A DNA stretch of 5,354 nt from NCBI GenBank assembly GCA_028290765.1, contig JAQGJF010000902.1:1-5354 (forward strand), read 5' to 3'. The notes below the pieces were generated by a model. The model was not told the DNA's origin, searched no databases, and worked only from the letters and a program-made list of their open reading frames with translations. Source of the DNA: Tardiphaga sp. (lineage in GTDB: Bacteria; Pseudomonadota; Alphaproteobacteria; Rhizobiales; Xanthobacteraceae). This document shows positions 1 to 5,166 of the stretch, in pieces. Positions within the stretch are counted from its first letter, which is position 1. Each line of letters begins with the position of its first letter. The position numbers and the translations under genes were made by a program.

Positions 1-322
1 GTGACCGCTCAGTGACTACCGGCGGGACGACCACCAGCGTCGGCTCGGGCGCTGGGGCTTGCGGGTCCAGTGGCAGTGTCTCAATTGAACGAAGAACGTC
101 CCGACCGGCCGCCGTCAATTCCCAGCCCGCATCGTCGCGCACCACCAAGGCTTGGCTAAAGATGTCCAGATCCGGAACGCGCTCCGCAAGCCGCCTGAGG
201 CGCTCGCTCCATGCAAGGCCTGCCCCGGCAAGGATAGCGAGGTCATCCTTCATGGCGGCAAGCGTTGCTTTGCCCTCCGGATAGCTCGCCAAAACCTTCA
301 AGATCGCAATCTGCAACGACAC
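1..322 (-). CDS. Small hypothetical protein with winged-helix-like N-terminal domain (3' end beyond window)
   Basis: An open frame reads leftward from a GTG at 322-320 and leaves the window without a stop; 107 codons are visible. The start is chosen because AAGG (334-331) lies 8 bases upstream, the resulting N-terminus VSLQIAILKVLASYPEGKAT matches the 'MSLQ' start I remember for this Bradyrhizobium family, and an in-frame TAA lies just upstream at about 370. Residues 3-80 look like a compact winged helix: a helix (LQIAILKVLAS), a middle helical part with SERLRRLAERVPDLD, then a wing-like LVVRDDAGWELTAAGRDVL followed by a helix. This resembles the N-terminal domain of Mrr-type proteins, but the similarity is by eye. 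From about residue 84 the chain turns Pro/Ala-rich. DNA binding is an inference, the cellular role is unknown, and no partner gene is visible. The next methionine (253-251) would cut into the first helices and is unlikely to be the start. Confidence 0.72.
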   Translation of the reverse strand, partial: MSLQIAILKVLASYPEGKATLAAMKDDLAILAGAGLAWSERLRRLAERVPDLDIFSQALVVRDDAGWELTAAGRDVLRSIETLPLDPQAPAPEPTLVVVPPVVTERS

Positions 323-660
323 GCGCGACGCCTTACTCTGCCGAACGACTCTAGGGCGGCAGCAAACTTACGACCTCGCACGCGAACTTGTAAACGGTCA
401 CGAACCGCACAGACACACAGCTCATTGGCCGTCGCGGATGCAAGGTAGAATTGATTAGTTTGGTGAACGCAATGCAAAGTTTGAAGGCACTGTCAGGCGC
501 ACATTCAGACTGGAATGGCGACGTCCCTTGAGGGCGTCGTGTAGGATAACGTCTCACGGCGGCGGCCCGCATGTCGGCGACAGGGGAAGATCGGCTTCGG
601 CGCCGCAGCACGTGCCACGTCGATCGCACTAAATTCACGCTGTCCGGCCTCGGTCGTGCG
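323..660. other. Gene-poor stretch between the small winged-helix gene and the RepA-like remnant
   Basis: I recognise no gene here. It contains the upstream region of the small minus-strand gene, including its likely Shine-Dalgarno at 331-334. On the minus strand, the frame of the RepA-like remnant stays open for 51 codons past its TAG stop, ending at a TGA at 507-505; that extension resembles nothing I know. A short imperfect hairpin (arms about 519-527 and 532-539, TTGA loop, one bulged T) has no following T-run. Other open frames across this stretch have unnatural Arg/Ser/Pro-rich composition and no ribosome binding site. Confidence 0.5.
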
Positions 661-1449
661 CTACTTGCCCATGGTCTCTCGTACCAGCTTGTCCTTCTGC
701 AGGCGCGCAAGGTTCCGCTTCACGCGATTGACGTCGGGCTCGCTTTTCGGACCGAAGGTCCGCTCGAGCGCACGTGCCAAGTCAGTCGGCGTGGCGCTGG
801 GGATGTTTTGGACGGCATTGAGCACTGTTTCCATGTCGTGATCGATTCGCTTCTCCATGATGGCCGCTGCGCCGTCGCCGACCGGGCGGGCGACCACAGA
901 CGTTGTGAACCGGCCTCGGGGGTCCTTGAGTTTCGGGTGATCGCGCATGGAGTCCAGTTCGTGATTCATGGTCCACGAGTTGTCGCCGCCGAATTTCCCG
1001 AACGGGTCGACTGCGAGCAGCGAGTCCTTCCTGTATACCGCGATGTTACCGTCCAGCTCGGTGATGAATGCACCGCCGCCGCGCGGCAGCAAATCGTCGT
1101 CCGCTGCGCGCTTGGTTGGGCGGCATAAAACGAGGATGCACGGCCCGCCCGGCAGCGTGGTCAACGAACGGAGGTGCCGCGCGTGATTTCCCGCTTGCGT
1201 ATTCGAATTCTCGTCGTCTCCCGGAAAGTAGGCGGCCGACGTGTCGACCACGACCAAGGAGTATTCGTTGCCGTTGTCGGCAATTTCCCGGCTGATCCGG
1301 TCGGCGACCTGAGTCAGATCCATCGCGCCGTCGACCCATTGCACCATTTCGGTCGCGGGATCGACGCCCATCTCACGGCACAGAACGAACCGCGCGCACA
1401 GACGTCGTCAGGATTTTCAACGGCAAAGTACAGGGGCCACGGGCCCGGT
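661..1449 (-). pseudogene. RepA/AAA_25-like hexameric ATPase remnant, 5'-truncated and frameshifted
   Basis: Homologues are RecA-fold ATPases of the RSF1010 RepA / AAA_25 type, found on plasmids, phages and integrative elements, where they act as helicase-like replication ATPases. A 236-codon frame from ATG 1371 to TAG 661 shows a Walker B strand (SLVVVDTSAAYF, Asp at residue 43), a conserved loop (LLPRGGGAF, residues 94-102) and a C-terminal helical region (about 180-233) like a winged helix. Upstream the protein continues as RFVLCRE in the same frame, then switches frame to GPWPLYFAVENPDDV, a typical stretch of this family ('YFAGENPDDVRARF'). The switch falls in a CG repeat at 1390-1397. 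Homology stops near 1449, so the Walker A (GxxGxGKT) half is absent. The motif I remember as HPTKNA reads RPTKRA. No Shine-Dalgarno precedes the internal ATG. A non-functional relic of a mobile element is the best reading; the exact family is less certain. Confidence 0.75.
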
Positions 1450-1608
1450 GGTCGCTACAAGGGACATTACCGACCGGACACACTGGCCGACTGGAGCCGC
1501 CGAATCCGGTCCTGGAAGAAACGGGGGCTACGACGTCTCTATTTCGATAACGATCAAAAGAGCGCCCCACCGGCCGACGCACTCAAGCTGGCTCAGCTTC
1601 TGAAGTGA
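1429..1608 (+). pseudogene. C-terminal fragment of a DUF72 (YecE-like) protein
   Basis: About 60 codons ending at TGA 1606-1608 read as a DUF72 C-terminus: HGPGGRYKGHY, then ADWSRRIRSWKKRG, then YFDNDQKSAPPADALKL. DUF72/YecE proteins are TIM-barrel-like, normally about 250 residues, of unclear function, so roughly three quarters are missing. The open frame extends upstream to an ATG at 1174, but that part is the antisense of the RepA-like remnant, so the apparent 144-codon ORF is an artefact. Within the fragment the family's 'GYDVYVYFDND' reads GLRRLYFDND. GYDV is present in another frame at 1526-1537, which suggests an extra G in the run 1523-1527 and a compensating loss near 1538-1539. The fragment abuts the 5'-truncated RepA remnant at a GC-rich imperfect palindrome (1437-1451) and points away from it. 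It converges on the small exported protein gene, with a terminator between them. Confidence 0.72.
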
Positions 1609-1656
1609 CAAACGATCCGACGATGGGAAGAAGTATCCCAACCGGGTTTAACTCTA

Positions 1657-1685
1657 AACGGGGCTCGCTCGCCGCAAGCCCCGTT
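1657..1685. terminator. Bidirectional rho-independent-like terminator between convergent genes
   Basis: A perfect 8-bp stem, AACGGGGC (1657-1664) with GCCCCGTT (1678-1685), encloses a 13-base loop. Read on the minus strand it is followed by TTTAGAGTT, read on the plus strand by CTCGTTTCC; neither tail is a perfect T-run. It lies between the DUF72 remnant ending at 1608 (plus) and the small exported protein gene ending at 1715 (minus), which is where a shared terminator would be expected. Confidence 0.7.
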
Positions 1686-1714
1686 CTCGTTTCCCTCGCC
1701 TGCCGTCTATCGCA

Positions 1715-2038
1715 TTACCAGCGATCGTTGCCGACGCCGACGCCTACACTGACGCCGGGAGCTCTGAAGCCAACTCCGGCCCGCGGCCCATCATCCCAGT
1801 CGCGGTAGCCGCGGCGCTCGATGTACCGCTCACGCGGCGCATAATTGTAGGAATCTTCGACACTGGCGCGGCGGCCGCCCTGGGTGCGATAACAGCGCCC
1901 GCTTTCGTCGCAGATCAGGCGAACGTGCTGGAAAAGGTCCGCGTTCGCATACTCGTTGGTCGTATAGACGTCAGCGGCATTTGCGCTGCCCGTAAACAAC
2001 GCAGCGCCCCCCAAAAGCGCAATCGCAAGTTTCCTCAT
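1715..2038 (-). CDS. Small exported (periplasmic) protein of unknown function
   Basis: This 107-residue protein starts with a clear Sec signal peptide: MRK, a hydrophobic core LAIALLGGAALFTGS, and a cleavage site ANA|AD after residue 21. The mature part of about 86 residues has two cysteines six residues apart (Cys43 and Cys49 in LICDESGRCY), able to form a small disulfide loop in the periplasm. A Tyr/Arg/Asp-rich middle (YAPRERYIERRGYRDWDD) follows, then a Gly/Val tail (GVSVGVGVG) ending NDRW. The start is fixed by GAGGAG at 2050-2045, six bases before ATG, and by the signal peptide. Similar small secreted proteins are common in Bradyrhizobium and relatives, without known function. It is transcribed divergently from the DUF1236 gene across 231 bases holding a palindrome, and ends at the shared terminator at 1657-1685. 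No catalytic motif is visible. Sure that it is a gene, unsure of its role. Confidence 0.88.
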   Translation of the reverse strand: MRKLAIALLGGAALFTGSANAADVYTTNEYANADLFQHVRLICDESGRCYRTQGGRRASVEDSYNYAPRERYIERRGYRDWDDGPRAGVGFRAPGVSVGVGVGNDRW

Positions 2039-2116
2039 GGTGATCTCCTCGTTCGATCGAATGCTGCCCGTCGACTGAGAAGTTCGGCCATTGCCATTTG
2101 TTCCCGAGCTTACTTT

Positions 2117-2132
2117 TTTCGCAAATGCGAAA
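2117..2132. promoter_or_regulatory. Perfect palindrome, candidate operator for a dimeric repressor
   Basis: TTTCGCA (2117-2123), two A residues, then TGCGAAA (2126-2132) form a 7-bp perfect inverted repeat, 16 bases in all. It sits in the divergent intergenic region, about 80 bases upstream of the minus-strand start (2038) and 67 bases upstream of the GGAAC box that may drive the DUF1236 gene. The size and two-base spacing suit a helix-turn-helix dimer. The regulator cannot be named from this window. It is too short, and has too small a loop, to be a terminator. Confidence 0.5.
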
Positions 2133-2198
2133 CGCTGAAAGCCGTTCGTTGGTAGTTCCCCGGGCGGTCAGACATTGCCGCGGCGCTTTCATCGACTT

Positions 2199-2223
2199 GG
2201 AACGGCACAAACTGACAGGAGTT
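2199..2223 (+). promoter_or_regulatory. EcfG-like (general stress sigma factor) promoter for the DUF1236 gene
   Basis: GGAAC (2199-2203) is separated by 17 bases from GTT (2221-2223), or by 16 bases from AGTT. The alphaproteobacterial EcfG consensus is GGAAC-N16/17-CGTT, so only the C of the -10 element is missing. Transcription would begin about 10 bases downstream and leave a leader of roughly 35-40 bases before the ATG at 2270. Position and spacing fit well, but a match this short can arise by chance. Confidence 0.5.
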
Positions 2224-2254
2224 GGATTGTAATCTCGGGCGCAAGCCCAAACAT

Positions 2255-2262
2255 GGAGGAGA
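2255..2262 (+). promoter_or_regulatory. Shine-Dalgarno that fixes the start of the DUF1236 gene
   Basis: GGAGGAGA lies seven bases before ATG 2270. It decides between that ATG and an upstream in-frame ATG at 2222, which has no comparable site and would place 16 polar and charged residues (MDCNLGRKPKHGGENI) ahead of the signal peptide. Confidence 0.85.
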
Positions 2263-2269
2263 GAATATC

Positions 2270-3370
2270 ATGAAGCAATCCTTGTTGGTTACGACGGCCG
2301 TCGCCGTCATGATTGGAACCGGGGCCTTGGCGCAGTCGCCGAGTGAAAGGGCGCAGTCGCCCAATGAAAGGTCCCCCGCACCGTCCACGGCGCAGAGCCA
2401 GCACAATGCAAACTCACCGGCGGCCCAGGCTCCCGCACCTTCTTCTGCAGGGTCGGCAGCAACCTCACAGAACGCGCAGTCGGCACCGGCTAATAATCGG
2501 CAGGACACCACAACCGGCCAGTCGGCCCCGAACCCGAATGCCAACGATGCCCAGCGACCGCAGGCACAATCCGGCCAGACGGCGCCCTCACAAGCGCAGT
2601 CCGCGCAGCCGCCGGCTTCTTCCTCGCAGGCACAGACCAACACGCCGCCGGCAACCAATCAGAACCAGCCGGCGAACAACAGCGCCAACAACGCAAATCC
2701 CAACAACAATGCCGCACCGGCAAATCAGCCCGCAAACAACCAAGCCAACACGACCCAGCAGTCCCCCTCCAATGTCAGCGTCTCGGCCAATCTGAACGAC
2801 AACCAGCGCACCCGTATCAGCGATTCGATCACACGCTTGAACGCGAAGCCCGTGACCAACGTGAATTTCTCGCTGTCGGTTGGCACCGTCGTGCCGAGGG
2901 ACGTGCACTTCCAGCCGCTTCCGGCCGATATTGTCGAGATCGTGCCGCAGTACCGCGGGTATAACTTCGTTGTGGTCCGCGACGACATTGTGATCGTCGA
3001 ACCATCGACCTACAAGATCGTCGACGTTCTGCCCCGCGCGGGCCGATCGGCCGCACAGGCGCCCGCCTCGCAACCGACGGCGGCGGCTGCTCCATCGCGC
3101 AAGAGCAGTTTTTCGGACAATGACCGCGAGGTGATCCGCAAGCATGCGCGTTCTTCCAGAACGGAGGAGCGAGGCACGACCGGAAGCGCCACTTCCACCA
3201 CGCGGGTCCGGGTCGGAGATCGCCTGCCGGATTCGGTGGAAATTAGATCCTTCCCCGACGAGGTCTATCGGGCGTCGCCATCGTTGCGCGAATACCGCTA
3301 CATCGAGCGCGACAACAGAACGTACGTCGTCGAGCCGCGCGAGCGCACGATCATAGAAGAAATCGACTGA
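2270..3370 (+). CDS. Secreted protein with two DUF1236 units and a Pro/Ala/Gln/Asn-rich N-terminal segment
   Basis: The 366-residue product has four parts. Residues 1-21 are a Sec signal peptide (MKQSLLVTTAVAVMIGTGALA, cut before QSP). Residues 22-168 are low complexity, first Ser/Gln/Ala/Pro-rich, then Asn-rich after about 126, with no I, L, V, M, F, Y, W, C or K. Residues 175-254 are a DUF1236 unit: a helix starting LNDNQRTRI, then SVGTVVPRDV and a strand-rich part with YRGYNFVVVRDD and VIVEPSTYKIVDVL. After an Ala-rich linker, residues 281-365 repeat this layout (FSDNDREVI, then RVGDRLPDSV, TYVVEPRERTII). DUF1236 has no known biochemical function; members are predicted exported proteins, frequent in Bradyrhizobium and relatives. 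Export to the periplasm or cell surface is inferred. An EcfG-like promoter and strong ribosome binding site precede it, and a strong terminator follows five bases after the stop, so it is probably monocistronic. Confidence 0.9.
   Translation: MKQSLLVTTAVAVMIGTGALAQSPSERAQSPNERSPAPSTAQSQHNANSPAAQAPAPSSAGSAATSQNAQSAPANNRQDTTTGQSAPNPNANDAQRPQAQSGQTAPSQAQSAQPPASSSQAQTNTPPATNQNQPANNSANNANPNNNAAPANQPANNQANTTQQSPSNVSVSANLNDNQRTRISDSITRLNAKPVTNVNFSLSVGTVVPRDVHFQPLPADIVEIVPQYRGYNFVVVRDDIVIVEPSTYKIVDVLPRAGRSAAQAPASQPTAAAAPSRKSSFSDNDREVIRKHARSSRTEERGTTGSATSTTRVRVGDRLPDSVEIRSFPDEVYRASPSLREYRYIERDNRTYVVEPRERTIIEEID
2330..2371 (+). repeat. Tandem 21-bp direct repeat at the start of the low-complexity region
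   Basis: Two adjacent 21-base units, 2330-2350 and 2351-2371, both begin GCGCAGTCGCC and end TGAAAGG, and match at 19 of 21 positions. They encode AQSPSER and AQSPNER immediately around and after the predicted signal-peptide cleavage site. This looks like a recent in-frame duplication, in keeping with growth of the low-complexity segment by slippage. Confidence 0.85.
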
Positions 3371-3374
3371 CATA

Positions 3375-3402
3375 GAAGCGGCGGCCGAAAGGCCGCCGTT
3401 TC
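3375..3402 (+). terminator. Strong hairpin terminator after the DUF1236 gene
   Basis: Arms 3375-3386 and 3391-3402 form a 12-bp stem (one G-T pair) with a core CGGCGGCC/GGCCGCCG and a GAAA tetraloop. The stem starts five bases after the TGA. The T stretch is short and partly inside the stem (GTTTCC), so termination may be incomplete. It separates the DUF1236 gene from the oxidoreductase gene, whose ATG comes 35 bases later. Confidence 0.82.
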
Positions 3403-3436
3403 CGGTTCGTCACTGAGTCGAGAAAGAAGGCGGTAG

Positions 3437-4963
3437 ATGACAGGTTCTTTCGACCAACGGTCCCGCTCGCTGTGGATGGATATCGAGGTCGCTCACGATG
3501 CCCGCCAACTCGAGGGTGATCAATCCTGCGATACGGTCGTTATAGGTGCGGGAATGGCCGGCATCTCGACAGCATACGAACTTGCAAAGGAAGGCCAGAC
3601 GGTGATCGTGCTGGACCGCGGCGCGATTGCCGGCGGCATCACGGCACGGACATCGGCCCATCTCGCACCGCTTTGCGACGATCTGACGTCTGCGATGATC
3701 GGCCTTCGCGGGGAAGACATTTCCCGCGGCTTCTATGAAAGCCAGGCTGCCGCGGTCAATCGCATCGAGGAGATCCAGAACAGAGAAGATATCGCCTGCG
3801 ATTTCCGCCGACTCCATGGCATTCTGTTTCAAGCGCCGAATACGGACGCCAAGATCATTGATGATGAACTCGACGCGGTACGCAAAGTGGGCGCGCCGGT
3901 ACACCGGATCGTCGGCGTCGACGCGCTGGCGGGCTGCGAGGCTCAGCACGCCTTGCGCTATCCAAGACAGGGAACATTTCATCCCCTAAAATATCTAAAG
4001 GGCTTGGCGCGCGCCATCGCGGCTAAGGACGGCCGACTTTTTGCGAACACCGTTGTCCGGGCGGTCGAGGAACAGGACAATGGCACGGTTACCGTCAAGA
4101 CCGATCGGGGCAACATCACTGCCAATGCAGCGGTGGTGGCCACTAACTCCCCGATTGTCGATGTAACCGCACTCCACACCAAGATGGCGCCTTATCGGAC
4201 CTACGCCTTGGCATTCCGGACCCGGCGCGGCATCCTCCCCGATGCGTTGTACTGGGATACTCTTGATCCCTATCACTACGTCCGGCTGCAACCGGGCGAC
4301 CGCCAGACTGACTACGTCATTGTCGGCGGCGCTGATCATAAGAGTGGCGAGGCCGACGACGCCACCGTTCGCTTTGACGCACTGGAAGCATGGGCGCGCA
4401 ATCTCATCCCGAAACTCGGCGACGTCTCCCACCGTTGGTCCGGTCAAGTGCTCGACACCATCGACTACGCCGCTTTCATCGGGCGTAATCCAGGTAGCGA
4501 ACGTGTTTTCGTCCACACGGGGGACTCTGGACAAGGCATAACCCATGCTGTTGCGGGCAGCTTGCTCAATTCGGCGCTGATCCTGGGCAAGGCGGCCCGA
4601 TGGGCCGAAGTCTACGATCCCGCGCGCAAGACGCCGTCCGGCATCGGCAATTTCGTAAGAGAGAACATGACCGTCGTGAAGAACTTCGCCGAGTACCTCG
4701 CACCCGGCGAGTTATCATCGCTCGATGAGCTAAAGCCCGGCAAAGGCGCCATCGTGCGTCAGGGTTTGGCAAAGGTCGCGGCCTATCGCGACGACCGGGG
4801 CGAACTCTATACCCGATCGGCGGCCTGCACGCATCTCGGCTGTCATCTCCACTGGAATTCGTTCGAACGGTGCTGGGACTGTCCCTGCCACGGCTCGCAC
4901 TTTGCGGTCGAGGGGACGCCTCTCAATGCGCCGGCCATTTCTAACCTCGCCGAACTGAAGTAA
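3437..4963 (+). CDS. FAD-dependent oxidoreductase (DAO fold) with C-terminal Rieske [2Fe-2S] domain
   Basis: This 508-residue protein fuses two redox modules. Residues 32-62 form the dinucleotide-binding fold: VVIGAGMAGIS (Gly37, Gly39, Gly42) and Asp60 at the end of VIVLD for the FAD ribose. HTGDSGQGITH (360-370) is the usual C-terminal FAD contact of the DAO/DadA family. From about 425 to the end is a Rieske domain: CTHLGC and CPCHGS supply ligands Cys464, His466, Cys482 and His485, while Cys469 and Cys484 sit where disulfide-type Rieske proteins have their bridge. Electrons probably pass from an amine- or amino-acid-like substrate through FAD to the cluster, but the substrate cannot be read. 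The layout resembles Bacillus YhfW. No signal peptide or membrane segment is seen, so it should be cytosolic. GAAGG (3426-3430) precedes ATG 3437, and the family-like SRSLWM follows it. It lies behind a terminator, so it has its own promoter or depends on readthrough. Confidence 0.9.
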   Translation: MTGSFDQRSRSLWMDIEVAHDARQLEGDQSCDTVVIGAGMAGISTAYELAKEGQTVIVLDRGAIAGGITARTSAHLAPLCDDLTSAMIGLRGEDISRGFYESQAAAVNRIEEIQNREDIACDFRRLHGILFQAPNTDAKIIDDELDAVRKVGAPVHRIVGVDALAGCEAQHALRYPRQGTFHPLKYLKGLARAIAAKDGRLFANTVVRAVEEQDNGTVTVKTDRGNITANAAVVATNSPIVDVTALHTKMAPYRTYALAFRTRRGILPDALYWDTLDPYHYVRLQPGDRQTDYVIVGGADHKSGEADDATVRFDALEAWARNLIPKLGDVSHRWSGQVLDTIDYAAFIGRNPGSERVFVHTGDSGQGITHAVAGSLLNSALILGKAARWAEVYDPARKTPSGIGNFVRENMTVVKNFAEYLAPGELSSLDELKPGKGAIVRQGLAKVAAYRDDRGELYTRSAACTHLGCHLHWNSFERCWDCPCHGSHFAVEGTPLNAPAISNLAELK

Positions 4964-5085
4964 GCTCCATGCCCCAAACTGCAGCGATTGTCGCTACCTC
5001 CTGTCCCTTGCGCAGCGGCCAAGCCAGTTCTCGATCCTGCGACTTCGAGCATGGCGTAGGAAATGCCAACCGCAAAAATAGAGGA

Positions 5086-5113
5086 CCCGCCAGCTTTTTC
5101 ATGAGCTGACGGG
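5086..5113. repeat. Inverted repeat downstream of the FAD-Rieske gene
   Basis: CCCG-C-CAGCT (5086-5095) and AGCTG-A-CGGG (5104-5113) pair over nine base pairs with one internal C/A mismatch and an eight-base loop (TTTTCATG). It begins 123 bases after the oxidoreductase stop. No T-run follows directly on either strand; the nearest is CTATTTTTG on the minus strand, about eight bases away. It may be a weak terminator or an unrelated structure. Confidence 0.5.
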
Positions 5114-5166
5114 GCACTGAGCTTTCTCTTTTTCAGGGATATCTCCTTTTCAAAGCTACTTGCTCT

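Noticed and set aside
519..539. Hairpin around GACGTCCCTTGAGGGCGTC
   Set aside because: Bulged stem, no T-run on either side and no gene end next to it.
351..710. 119-codon minus-strand frame overlapping the end of the RepA-like relic
   Set aside because: Arg/Ser/Pro-rich composition, no family resemblance, no convincing ribosome binding site, and it overlaps the better-supported frame.
571..1128. 185-codon plus-strand open frame
   Set aside because: It is antisense to the RepA-like remnant, whose minus-strand frame has recognisable family motifs; the plus reading resembles no known protein.
1174..1428. Upstream part of the plus-strand open frame that ends at 1608
   Set aside because: Only the last ~60 codons show DUF72 character; the rest is antisense to the RepA-like relic, so the long ORF is a chance fusion.
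2080..2170. EcfG-like promoter for the minus-strand small gene
   Set aside because: GGAAC occurs twice on the minus strand, but the following CGTT is 20 bases away in one case and absent in the other.
2222..2269. Upstream in-frame ATG for the DUF1236 gene
   Set aside because: It would put a polar, charged stretch before the signal peptide; ATG 2270 has GGAGGAGA at the right distance.
2110..2658. 182-codon minus-strand frame rich in Ala, Cys and Gly
   Set aside because: Antisense to the low-complexity segment; the odd Cys/Ala/Gly composition mirrors the sense repeats, and it runs through the divergent promoter region.
2588..3373. 261-codon minus-strand open frame opposite the DUF1236 gene
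   Set aside because: Its Arg/Gly/Val-rich product is the shadow of a Pro/Ala/Gln-rich GC-rich gene; the sense strand has a signal peptide, ribosome binding site and terminator.
3410..3982. 190-codon minus-strand open frame
   Set aside because: Antisense to the FAD-binding half of the oxidoreductase, which has clear motifs.
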